Below are positions 8,259 through 15,170 of a stretch of 64,000 nucleotides of DNA, piece after piece. The DNA lies in NCBI GenBank assembly GCA_035495555.1, contig DATJFQ010000055.1, forward strand, positions 7,315 through 71,314. Reading direction: 5' to 3'. Under the pieces are notes generated by a model. It was not told the DNA's origin. It did not search any database and worked only from the letters and a program-made list of their open reading frames with translations. The position numbers and the translations under genes were made by a program. Source of the stretch: DATJFQ01 sp035495555. Lineage in GTDB: Bacteria; Acidobacteriota; Vicinamibacteria; Vicinamibacterales; 2-12-FULL-66-21. Positions within the stretch are counted from its first letter, which is position 1. Each line of letters starts with the position of its first letter.

Positions 8259-10859
8259 CTACCGCCGGAACCGCATCGTCCAGATGTCGGACTGTGTGAG
8301 CGCGCTCGTGAAATACAGGTGCCGCCCGTCACGGGTGAGGGCGACCGCGCTGACATATCGTCCCGGCTCGCTGTAGATGTCTCTCGACTGCTTCGTGACG
8401 GGGTCGACGAGCACGACATGGCCGCGCGACACGGCCACCAGCCGGCGGCCGTCCGGCAGCCACCGCGGCAGCGCACCGGTTCCTGCGGGCGCCCACGTGC
8501 GCGATTCGAGGTCGAAGATCCACATGTGGTTCGTCGTATCGGCCGCGACAATCCTCCCGTCGTCCGGCGACCAGTCACGCAAATAGGTTTGGCCCTTTCC
8601 GGGCGGCGCCGGGAGCCGCCCGGGCGGCTTCGACCAGTCATGCGCGTCGAAGATCATCTGCTCGTTGGTGTTTGGATCTGTTCCAGCGACCCACCGTCCG
8701 TCGTGAGACGGCAATGGATAGTTCAGGGCCCAGTCGCCGTGGGTCAACTGTCGCGCGCCCGTCCCATCGGCGTGGATACTCCAGAATTCATAACCGCCGC
8801 CGCGCGTCGAGTAGAACAGGAGCGATCCGTCAGGCGCCCAGCGGGAGCCGCGGTCTCGCGCGGGGTCGTTGGTCACCTGTCGCAATCCAGAGCCATCGAC
8901 GTTCACAACCCAGACGTCTTCCTGCCCCCGGAACGATCGCATCGTCAGAAGACGGCCGTCCGGCGATACGTCCGGATGAAGCCATGAGCGGCGCCCCGCG
9001 ACGACTGTCCGCGGCTGGCCGGCGACGGTGCCGCTGGCAGAATCGAAGTCAATCGACCTGATCGCGGTGTCGTAGTCGAACGCGCCGTAAGCGACGGTGC
9101 CGTCCTTCCCGACCGTGATCTCGCTCACATACGAGGCGGGCGCGGAAATCGCCACCGGGGCTCCTGCGGCGCGTCCTGTCGCGGTGTCGATCGGCATGCG
9201 CCAGATGTTCATCGTCCCGCTGCGATCGCTGGAGAAATACAGATAGCGGCCGTCGGCGGACCAGGCGGGACTCCAATCGCTGGATTCCGAGTCGGTGATC
9301 CGAATCCGGGGGCCGCCCGCGAGCGGCTGCACCCAGATGTCACGATTGCCGCCGGAGAACTGGTTGCCGGATTGATTGACCGGCAGCGCCCAGAAGGCGA
9401 CGAAACGGCCGTCCGGCGATACGTTCGGATCGATTGCATCGGTGCCGGTCAGACGGCGCGTCTGCCCGGTCCCAACATCGACCATCCAGAGTTCGCTCGG
9501 GGCTTCGCGTCCGTCGGGATCCTGGCCCGATTCCGTGCTGTACACGATCTCCCGACCATCGGGCGTCCACGACGGATCGAATGCACCGTTGAGAATCCGC
9601 CGAATGTTGCCGCCGTCGCGATCCATGACGAACAACCCGGGGCTGTTGTCGCGCGAGGAGACGAACGCGATCTGCCGCCCGTCGGGTGAGAAGGCCGGAG
9701 CGTCGACTGGCGCCCCAGAGCCGCGATTCAGATCGACCACGGGACCCGAGCCGTCGACGCGGCGGAGCGACAGTTCGAAGTGACCTGCAACCGGCTGCGA
9801 TGCGTACACAACATCGCGCCCGTCGGGGGACAGGCTCGGAGAATCGCGCACCCCCGGCTCGAAGCTGAGGCGGGTGAATATCGGCGTGCCGGGCAGCGCG
9901 TTGGCCCGTTCAGACGAGCGCCGCACCACGTAGAGCGCGCCGGCCGCGATGACGGCGGCGGCCGCGATCGCCGCAGCTACACGACGCGGCGACAGTCGTG
10001 AACTCGGCGCCGCGAGCGCCTCGAGCCGCCTCCGCACGTCGACGGCGGACTGCGGACGCGCTGCAGGGTCCTTTGCAAGACAGTCGGCGACGAGGCGCTC
10101 CAGCCTCGGGGGGATGCCTCGACGTATGGTGCGGATCGGCGGCGGATTGTCTTTGACGATGGACGCGAGCACCGAGACGTGCGTCTCGCCCCGAAACGGC
10201 CGAACGCCCGTTGCCATCTCGTACAACAGAACGCCAAGCGAAAAGAGGTCGGATCGGTGATCGGCCGGCAACCCCTGCGCTTGCTCAGGGGACATGTACG
10301 CGGCTGTTCCAAGCACCTGGCCGGAACCCGTGAAACCGGCCGGCGCGCCGGCGGTGGCCGTTTCCGCGGCTGGATCCGTCGCAGCGTCCATCAGTTTCGC
10401 GATGCCGAAGTCGAGCACCTTGACGCGCCCGTCGGAGGTCACCATCACGTTCGCGGGTTTCAGATCGCGATGGACGATGCCGCGCGCGTGCGCCGCGGCA
10501 ATGGCGTCGACGATTGGAATCGCGTATTTCAGCAGCGCCGGCAGCGGAAGCCCATTCGGCGGAATCACCGCGTCCAGCGTGGTGCCGCCGACGACTTCCA
10601 TCGTGAGGAATGCCGTTCCTGACGCCTCCTCCACGGAGTAAATCGTCACGATGTTGGGATGGTTGAGGGCGGCGACCGCTTCGGCCTCGCGCTGAAATCG
10701 CGCGCGGCGTGCGGGATCGTCTGCGGTCTCACCCGGCAGGATTTTCAGCGCGACCCGGCGTTTCAGTCGCGTATCCTCGGCTTCGAAGACCTCGCCCATC
10801 CCGCCGGCACCCAGAGGCCGGACGATTCGATAGTTGCCCAGCGATGAGCCTGGTTGCAT
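8259..10859 (-). CDS. Transmembrane Ser/Thr protein kinase with extracytoplasmic TolB/PD40 propeller
   Basis: The product has 866 residues. The Hanks-type kinase domain (about 9-280) is complete: glycine loop GAGGMGEVF (17-25), Lys39, catalytic HRDLKPAN (130-137), DFG (150-152) and SPEQ (191-194). A membrane helix follows at about 292-312. The rest (330-866) is a propeller of PD40-type repeats (FSPDGRQIAFVSSRDNSPG, WTPDGREIVYSTESG, WSADGRYLYFSSDRSG). This receptor architecture is common in Acidobacteriota: an outside propeller coupled to an inside kinase. Ligand and substrates are unknown. The gene is divergent from the radical SAM gene, about 90 bp away. Confidence 0.93.
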   Translation of the reverse strand: MQPGSSLGNYRIVRPLGAGGMGEVFEAEDTRLKRRVALKILPGETADDPARRARFQREAEAVAALNHPNIVTIYSVEEASGTAFLTMEVVGGTTLDAVIPPNGLPLPALLKYAIPIVDAIAAAHARGIVHRDLKPANVMVTSDGRVKVLDFGIAKLMDAATDPAAETATAGAPAGFTGSGQVLGTAAYMSPEQAQGLPADHRSDLFSLGVLLYEMATGVRPFRGETHVSVLASIVKDNPPPIRTIRRGIPPRLERLVADCLAKDPAARPQSAVDVRRRLEALAAPSSRLSPRRVAAAIAAAAVIAAGALYVVRRSSERANALPGTPIFTRLSFEPGVRDSPSLSPDGRDVVYASQPVAGHFELSLRRVDGSGPVVDLNRGSGAPVDAPAFSPDGRQIAFVSSRDNSPGLFVMDRDGGNIRRILNGAFDPSWTPDGREIVYSTESGQDPDGREAPSELWMVDVGTGQTRRLTGTDAIDPNVSPDGRFVAFWALPVNQSGNQFSGGNRDIWVQPLAGGPRIRITDSESSDWSPAWSADGRYLYFSSDRSGTMNIWRMPIDTATGRAAGAPVAISAPASYVSEITVGKDGTVAYGAFDYDTAIRSIDFDSASGTVAGQPRTVVAGRRSWLHPDVSPDGRLLTMRSFRGQEDVWVVNVDGSGLRQVTNDPARDRGSRWAPDGSLLFYSTRGGGYEFWSIHADGTGARQLTHGDWALNYPLPSHDGRWVAGTDPNTNEQMIFDAHDWSKPPGRLPAPPGKGQTYLRDWSPDDGRIVAADTTNHMWIFDLESRTWAPAGTGALPRWLPDGRRLVAVSRGHVVLVDPVTKQSRDIYSEPGRYVSAVALTRDGRHLYFTSALTQSDIWTMRFRR

Positions 10860-10929
10860 GTGTCCCCTCGACGACTCGTCCCCTGACGCAGACCGATTTT
10901 ACCGCCCGGACACTTGCAGCCATGAGGCG

Positions 10930-10952
10930 CATACTTTATATTGCAAAGTATG
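10930..10952. promoter_or_regulatory. AT-rich inverted repeat overlapping the radical SAM start codon
   Basis: Two perfect 8-bp arms, CATACTTT (10930-10937) and AAAGTATG (10945-10952), flank a 7-bp spacer. The last three bases of the right arm are the ATG of the downstream gene. The sequence is strikingly AT-rich for this chromosome and lies between two divergent genes. It could be an operator for a dimeric repressor or an mRNA hairpin hiding the start codon. The role is inferred; the symmetry is directly seen. Confidence 0.55.
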
Positions 10953-12401
10953 CGGCCACCGCTCAGGGTGAAGTTCATTCTTCCTGCCCTTACTGAAGCA
11001 ACCAGTCCGTTCTGGCGCCCGATCAAATACTCGCTGTTCCCGCCGCTCGGACTGGCGACGCTCGCGGCTTATTTGGACAGTGGAGATGACGCGACCATCG
11101 TCGACGAACATGTCGAGCGGCTCACGATGGACGACACGCCGGACCTCGTCGTCATCCAGGCCTACATTACGAACGCGTATCGCGCGTACCGCATCGCCGA
11201 CTCGTATCGGGCGCGCGGGGTCTTCGTCGCGTTGGGCGGGCTGCACGTCACGTCGCTGCCGTCGGAAGCGGCAGCGCACGCCGATGCGATCTTCATCGGT
11301 CCAGGCGAGCAGACGTTCCCCCGCTTTCTTCGAGACTTCCGCGCGGGCGCGGCCTCTGCTCTTTACACGTCCACGGACGGCCGCACGCTCGAACGGATCC
11401 CGCCCGTCCGTCGTGATCTCATCAGGCGGCGCAATTATCTCGTGCCGAACTCGATCGTCGTCACACGCGGGTGCCCCCAGCACTGCGACTTCTGCTACAA
11501 GGACGCGTTCTTTCGCGGGGGCCGCTCGTTCTACACGCAGCGCGTGGACGACGCGCTCGCGGAAATCGAACGGCTGCCCGGCCGCCATCTGTATTTCCTC
11601 GATGACCATCTGCTCGGCGACGCGAAGTTCGCGCGTGCGCTCTTCGAGGGCATGCGCGGCATGAACCGGCTGTTCCAAGGCGCCGCGACCGTCGATTCGG
11701 TGCTCCGCGGCGACCTCATCGAACGCGCCGCCGAAGCGGGGCTGCGCAGCCTGTTCGTGGGGTTCGAAACCCTGTCACCCGACAATCTCCGCCAGAGCAG
11801 CAAACGGCAGAACCTGAACCGCGACTACGGCGCCGTCGCGTCACGGCTGCACTCGCTCGGCATCATGATCAACGGCAGCTTCGTGTTCGGGATGGACGAT
11901 GACGGTCCCGACGTGTTCGACCGGACGGTGGAGTGGGCCATCGAGCACGGGATCACCACCGCGACGTTCCATATCCAGACGCCGTATCCCGGAACAGGCC
12001 TGCACGCGCGGCTCGAGCAGCAGCGGCGCATCGTGTCGCGCAATTGGGATCTGTACGACACACGGCATACCGTCTATGTGCCGGCCGGCATGAGCGGCCG
12101 CGAACTCGAAGAGGGCTATCAGCGCGCGTATCGACAGTTCTACCGGTGGTCGGCGATCGCCCGCGCGTCGCTCGAGCATGGGTCGCTGAAGCATCAGGCC
12201 AAGCATTTTTTCTACGCGGCCGGATGGAAGAAGTTCGAGCGCGCGTGGAACCTCGTCATCCGTGCACGGCAGCTTCGTGTCATGACGCCGATGCTCGAAG
12301 CGGTGCTGGCAAAGGTGAGTGCGCTGGACCGGGCGGCCGAACAGGACCGCGCGACAAAACCGCCCGTCATCCAGAGCGCAGTTCAGACCCGCGTTCCGTA
12401 A
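10950..12401 (+). CDS. Radical SAM protein with cobalamin-binding-like N-terminal domain
   Basis: The product has 483 residues from the ATG at 10950. Residues 1-140 have the Rossmann-like B12-binding layout (KFILPALTE, LFPPLGLATLAAYLDSGDD, DLVVIQAYITN, GVFVALGGLHVTSLP, IFIGPGE). The DxHxxG motif that ligates cobalamin is not present. The radical SAM core (about 165-370) has the 4Fe-4S cysteines Cys175, Cys179 and Cys182 in TRGCPQHCDFC, followed by GFETLSPDNLRQSSK and GSFVFGMDDD. Proteins of this class act in lipid or cofactor methylation, bacteriochlorophyll and hopanoid chemistry, and unknown pathways. No pathway gene is adjacent, so the substrate is open. A TTG at 10941 is the alternative start. 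Confidence 0.85.
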   Translation: MRPPLRVKFILPALTEATSPFWRPIKYSLFPPLGLATLAAYLDSGDDATIVDEHVERLTMDDTPDLVVIQAYITNAYRAYRIADSYRARGVFVALGGLHVTSLPSEAAAHADAIFIGPGEQTFPRFLRDFRAGAASALYTSTDGRTLERIPPVRRDLIRRRNYLVPNSIVVTRGCPQHCDFCYKDAFFRGGRSFYTQRVDDALAEIERLPGRHLYFLDDHLLGDAKFARALFEGMRGMNRLFQGAATVDSVLRGDLIERAAEAGLRSLFVGFETLSPDNLRQSSKRQNLNRDYGAVASRLHSLGIMINGSFVFGMDDDGPDVFDRTVEWAIEHGITTATFHIQTPYPGTGLHARLEQQRRIVSRNWDLYDTRHTVYVPAGMSGRELEEGYQRAYRQFYRWSAIARASLEHGSLKHQAKHFFYAAGWKKFERAWNLVIRARQLRVMTPMLEAVLAKVSALDRAAEQDRATKPPVIQSAVQTRVP

Positions 12402-12404
12402 GGA

Positions 12405-12533
12405 TGCGCCTCCCGCCTCGCGCCTCGCGCCTCGCGCCTCCCACCTCGCGCCTCCCACCTCGCGCCTCCCGCCTCGCGCCTCGCACCTCCCGCCTCGACC
12501 CTCGCACCTCCCGCCTCCCGCCCCGCGCCGCGC
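12405..12533. repeat. Heptanucleotide tandem repeat tract (GCCTCGC/GCCTCCC), left of IS110
   Basis: About eighteen degenerate copies of a 7-bp unit follow directly after the radical SAM stop codon. The unit is GCCTC followed by GC, CC or AC. The same unit makes the tract at 14352-14507 and, in reverse complement, those at 27476-27546 and 42720-42755. The period is 7, so it is not coding; translating it gives only Pro/Arg/Ala runs. Confidence 0.85.
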
Positions 12534-12637
12534 GCCGATCCGCCTGGTCTCGCGATGGGGCCCCCGCTCGGACAGCCCGCTTCGTGCTCGGCGGCCGGAA
12601 AGACATGTCGACGAGGAGCCGCCTCCGCGCGAAGCGG
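12534..12637. repeat. Repeat R1, left copy, interrupted at its right edge by IS110
   Basis: This 104-bp stretch, from GCCGATCCGCCT to GCGCGAAGCGG, is repeated nearly exactly at 14219-14321. There are only a few mismatches, for example ACTTCGTG in the second copy against GCTTCGTG here. The left copy stops abruptly at 12637, where the IS110 body begins. The second copy continues straight into R2 (14322). This pair of copies is what allows the insertion point to be read. Confidence 0.85.
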
Positions 12638-12650
12638 ATCCCCCACCATT

Positions 12651-12656
12651 TGTCAA
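12651..12656 (-). promoter_or_regulatory. -35 half of the IS110 circle-junction promoter
   Basis: The minus strand reads TTGACA, a perfect sigma70 -35 box, directed out of the element through its transposase-3' end and overlapping the transposase stop codon. When the two ends join, it stands exactly 17 bp from TACCAT at the other end (13 bp of this end, the 2-bp core and 2 bp of the other end). Promoters assembled at the circle junction are known in the IS110 family. Confidence 0.7.
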
Positions 12657-13909
12657 GCCCCCGTGGGAGCCGCCACGGGCTGCGCATGCGCGGGATCAAA
12701 CAGTTGTCGCCGCTCGAGGAGTGTCATCAGGATGCGCAGCAGCCGATCCGTCACGCTGCGGAGCGCGCGGGCATGCCCGTGGCCGCGCGTCCGCAGCTGC
12801 GTGTAGTACGCGCGCGTCGGCGCGTCCAGCTGGATGGCGGTGCGTCCCCAGTGATACGCCGCATCGCGCAAGCGTCGATTACAGGCATAGCGCATCACCA
12901 CGATGCGCCGGCGGCCGCTCTGCTTCGTGATCGGCGCCAGGCCCATGTGCGCCCGGAGCACATGGTAGGCTCGATCCACCAGCGGCTGCGAAGCCTCAGC
13001 GAGCATCCGGGCGGCGACGCGCGTCCCGATTCCTGGCATGGAGCGGACAATCGCGACGTCCGAATGCTCGCGCTGGTCCCCCGCGGCGGGGCCGTCGAGC
13101 GTGTCGAGCCAACGCTGCAGCTGCTGCGCCGCCTCGCGCCGCTGCCGGGCCGCTAATTCCACGCGCGGCAGCAAGAGCGCGAGGTGCGCGGCGACGGCGT
13201 CGATCACCCCAGGGGCGGTGAAGACAGGCGGTTGCTGCAGGACCGCGCGGACCTGCGCCGCCGTGAGCCGCCGGATCCGATGCTCGCGCAGCAGTCGCGC
13301 CAGGCGACGCTCCGACAGCCGCTGTTGGGCGCTCGGCGTCGGCGCCTCACGCAGCAGCGTCCACAGCCAGGGATCGTCGGCGGCCGGCGACAACGCGAGG
13401 AGGCCGGGCATGCCGCGGTAGATGACATCCCGCAGCTGATTGGTGAGCCGCGTCACCTCCGCGGCGAGGTCCTCATCCAGCCGGGCCCACTCGCGCAACT
13501 GAATCACGCGCGGGTCGTCCAACCGGATCGCTCGGTACGCCTGCGGATCGGTCCGGAGTGAATCCGCCAGGACCCACGCGTCCCGGCGATCGTCCTTCGC
13601 GCCCGCGGCGGTAAAGCGATCCCGAAAGCGATCGAGCTGTTTCGGATTAATCGCATAGACGGCGAATCCGCGCTCGACCAGCACCTCCACGAGGGCCCCG
13701 CGCGGCACCTCAATGGCGACCGCGACCCGCGCTGGCTCGCCAGCCGCCCGCGCGACGAGAGCCTCGATGAGGGTCTCCAATGCCGCGGCCGAATGGGCGA
13801 CCGTCCGTCGATCACACACGCGACCCGTCGCATCGACCACACACACTGCGTGGGCGTCCGTCGCCCAGTCCACTCCGATAAACCAGTCAGCACTCAGCAC
13901 AGTCGTCAT
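12653..13909 (-). CDS. IS110-family transposase (DEDD recombinase with catalytic serine)
   Basis: The product has 418 residues and looks intact. The N-terminal RuvC-like DEDD domain has Asp14 (GVDWATDAH), Glu67 (VAIEVPRG), and Asp107 and Asp110 in the motif AKDDRRDAWVLADSLR. The C-terminal Transposase_20 domain has the helix-hairpin segment RSMPGIGTRVAARMLAEAS (about 289-307). It also has the expected catalytic Ser331 in LAPITKQSGRRR. The enzyme should cut and rejoin target and circular donor DNA guided by the element's bridge RNA. The start ATG is preceded by GAGGAGG at good spacing. All catalytic residues are present, so the element could be active. Confidence 0.95.
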   Translation of the reverse strand: MTTVLSADWFIGVDWATDAHAVCVVDATGRVCDRRTVAHSAAALETLIEALVARAAGEPARVAVAIEVPRGALVEVLVERGFAVYAINPKQLDRFRDRFTAAGAKDDRRDAWVLADSLRTDPQAYRAIRLDDPRVIQLREWARLDEDLAAEVTRLTNQLRDVIYRGMPGLLALSPAADDPWLWTLLREAPTPSAQQRLSERRLARLLREHRIRRLTAAQVRAVLQQPPVFTAPGVIDAVAAHLALLLPRVELAARQRREAAQQLQRWLDTLDGPAAGDQREHSDVAIVRSMPGIGTRVAARMLAEASQPLVDRAYHVLRAHMGLAPITKQSGRRRIVVMRYACNRRLRDAAYHWGRTAIQLDAPTRAYYTQLRTRGHGHARALRSVTDRLLRILMTLLERRQLFDPAHAQPVAAPTGA

Positions 13910-13936
13910 GTCCTCCTCGGCGGTCCGCTCGACGTG

Positions 13937-14107
13937 CCGTGGTCCCCGTCATCCCTGTACTGGCGCTCAGGGCGCAATCCCCCACGGGACGGACTCCACG
14001 GACGATCTCGCCGGGGCGCGAATCCGCTTCTGGCGCTGACGCGCTGGGCGCCCCCAGGCACTCCCGACGAGACCGCCGAGCACAGGACCGATATCCTCCG
14101 TGCCTCG
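13937..14107 (-). ncRNA. Predicted IS110 bridge RNA with target- and donor-binding loops
   Basis: This RNA of about 171 nt runs 5' to 3' from 14107 to 13937, just upstream of the transposase start, the usual place in the IS110 group. A 5' hairpin (14077-14107) comes first. The target-binding loop is closed by a 10-bp stem, TCTCGTCGGG (14063-14072) with CCCGGCGAGA (14006-14015), with one G-U pair. Inside it, GGGCGCCC (14046-14053) equals the left target plus core, and GAAGCGG (14024-14030) equals the complement of core plus right target; a GCGC/GCGC hairpin separates them. The donor-binding loop is closed by CCGTGG/CCACGG and CCGTC/GACGG. It contains GTGGGGGAT (13977-13985), identical to one end of the element, and GTACAGG (13954-13960), complementary to core plus the other end, again split by a GCGC/GCGC hairpin. 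The structure was folded by eye; expression is not shown. Confidence 0.8.
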
Positions 14108-14140
14108 ACGGCACCCGCTCATGGCCAACTATCTGTTTCA

Positions 14141-14146
14141 ATGGTA
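14141..14146 (-). promoter_or_regulatory. -10 half of the IS110 circle-junction promoter
   Basis: The minus strand reads TACCAT, 4 of 6 matches to TATAAT with the key second A and last T, two bases inside the core. In the inserted element no TTGACA lies upstream of it, because the flank is the GC-rich target. In the circle the TTGACA of the other end is placed 17 bp upstream. Transcription would start about 35 bp before the bridge RNA and run into the transposase gene. Confidence 0.6.
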
Positions 14147-14148
14147 CA

Positions 14149-14351
14149 GGGCGCCCGTCCTCGCCCCCATCGCTGGTGAGGCGATAGGAGCCGCGCGCTG
14201 CCGCGCCTCGCGCCTCGCGCCGATCCGCCTTTCGCGCGATGGGGCCCCTGCTCGGACAGCCCACTTCGTGCTCGGCGGCCGGAAAGACATGTCGACGAGG
14301 AGCCGCCTCCGCGCGAAGCGGGCGCCCGTCCTCGCCCCCATCGCTGGTGAG
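14149..14351. repeat. Tandem repeat element R2 - short heptamer run - R1 - R2 (right of IS110)
   Basis: R2 is a 30-bp segment from GCGCCCGTCCTCG to CGCTGGTGAG, present at 14151-14180 and again at 14322-14351. Between the copies are a short GCCTCGC run and the second R1 copy (14219-14321). Without the IS, the locus would be two tandem units of about 172 bp, each R1-R2 followed by GCCTCGC heptamers. I recognise no gene or known element in the unit. Its minus strand could encode only a short fragment (MSFRPPSTK and so on). Confidence 0.8.
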
Positions 14352-14507
14352 ACGTCGCGCTCCCGCACCTCCCGCCTCCCGCCTCCCGCCTCCCGCCTCG
14401 CGCCTCCCGCCTCGCGCCTCGTGCCTCCCGCCTCGCGCCTCCCGCCTCGCGCCTCGCGCCTCGCGCCTCCCACCTCGCGCCTCGCGCCGCGCGCCTCGCG
14501 CCCCGCG
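14352..14507. repeat. Heptanucleotide tandem repeat tract (GCCTCGC/GCCTCCC), right of IS110
   Basis: About twenty degenerate 7-bp units of the same kind as at 12405-12533 run up to the stop codon of the DUF2383 gene. With the R1-R2 unit they fill the whole interval between the IS and that gene. No open reading frame with a plausible start is seen in the stretch 13910-14507. It holds only the bridge RNA and these repeats. Confidence 0.85.
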
Positions 14508-14951
14508 TCACGCGTGCGTCTTGTCGAGTGCGCGGACCTCGTCGTGTGCAACCTTGACGATAGCCGCCTGCTGTTCGATGAGTTCGCGCGCGCCGGCGGG
14601 CAGCGGATCCTCGAGTGCATGCTCGAAGGCCGCCTTTGCCGCATCCTCGCCTCGTTCCGCTTCCGCGATGATCGCCGATTCGTCGCCGCCGGTGACCAGC
14701 GATTTGATGTTCATCCAGCCATGGTGCACTGCACCCGTGAGGCTGCCGCCCGTCGACGGCGATCCGCCCAGCTTGCGGACCTGAGTTTCCAGTTCGCGCG
14801 CCATCTCGGCGCGCTGGCGCGAAAAACGCTCGAAGAGCGCCTTCACGTGCTGCGACTTCACCGCGTCGGCTGCGAGCTTGAACCCGTTCTCGCCGTCGTG
14901 GCAGATCTGAATCAGATCGTTGAGTGTTGAAACGGCCGTGCTGTTTTCCAT
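14508..14951 (-). CDS. DUF2383 four-helix-bundle protein (PA2169 family)
   Basis: The product has 147 residues and is almost entirely helical with heptad spacing. The opening STLNDLIQICHDGENGFKLAADAV, then FERFSRQRAEMARELETQVRKLGG, is the ferritin-like DUF2383 (PA2169-type) signature. The later helices include ESAIIAEAERGEDAAKAAFEHAL and RELIEQQAAIVKVAHDEVRAL. The family is stress-associated in several bacteria, but its biochemical role is not established. Metal-binding Glu/His positions are compatible with a di-iron site but are not proof. A GGAGTCT stretch precedes the ATG. Confidence 0.85.
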   Translation of the reverse strand: MENSTAVSTLNDLIQICHDGENGFKLAADAVKSQHVKALFERFSRQRAEMARELETQVRKLGGSPSTGGSLTGAVHHGWMNIKSLVTGGDESAIIAEAERGEDAAKAAFEHALEDPLPAGARELIEQQAAIVKVAHDEVRALDKTHA

Positions 14952-15170
14952 GCAGACTCCTTCGGTGTGTCCGGATGATCAGCAACGCACGCGCCATCGC
15001 AAGCGAAACAGCGGGCCGGGCGGTCATGCGATGGTTGAGACGGCGCGAGCGAGCGCAGCGAACGAGCCACGCGATCGGAGCGCGCCGGCGTAACGGCGCG
15101 CGAGAGCGCGTGTAGGGGCGGTCCGGCGGGGCGAAGCCCCCGGTTAATATTAGCTGTGCCGAATCGTGCG
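14952..15170. other. Intergenic region with GC-rich hairpins upstream of glgX
   Basis: This 219-bp gap separates the divergent DUF2383 gene and the trehalose/glucan cluster, so it should hold both promoters. Two hairpins are visible: GCGCGCCG-GCGTAA-CGGCGCGC (15080-15101) and GGGGC-GAA-GCCCC (15128-15140). The second has a close relative at 50951-50961. After them comes a short AT-rich patch (GGTTAATATTAGCTG) near 15141-15156 that may be the glgX -10 region. No sigma54 box was recognised. Confidence 0.4.

Larger units (their letters stand above)
12638..14148 (-). mobile_element. IS110-family insertion sequence (IS110 group), 1,511-bp body, GG core
   Basis: The limits come from comparing the interrupted repeat with the uninterrupted copy 171 bp further on. 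The intact target reads GCGAAGC-GG-GCGCCCG, with GG at 14320-14321. The left flank ends GCGAAGC-GG (12636-12637) and the right flank begins GG-GCGCCCG (14149-14156). The two flanks therefore share a 2-bp GG core, as expected for IS110 enzymes, which do not make conventional target duplications. The element has no terminal inverted repeats. It holds one transposase gene on the minus strand, a 15-bp 3' noncoding end and a 239-bp 5' noncoding end. The long 5' end puts it in the IS110 rather than the IS1111 group. Confidence 0.9.

Noticed and set aside
12319..12930. Open frames through the heptamer tract (Pro/Arg/Ala-rich)
   Set aside because: They read tandem 7-bp repeats and the IS end. All three frames are open only because the repeat has no stop.
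12636..14150. Conventional target-site duplication and inverted repeats at the IS
   Set aside because: Only the 2-bp GG is shared and the ends are not inverted repeats, which fits IS110 chemistry, not DDE transposition.
12405..14507. Tandem repeats resembling a CRISPR array
   Set aside because: Units are 7 bp without spacers of regular length, and no cas gene is present.
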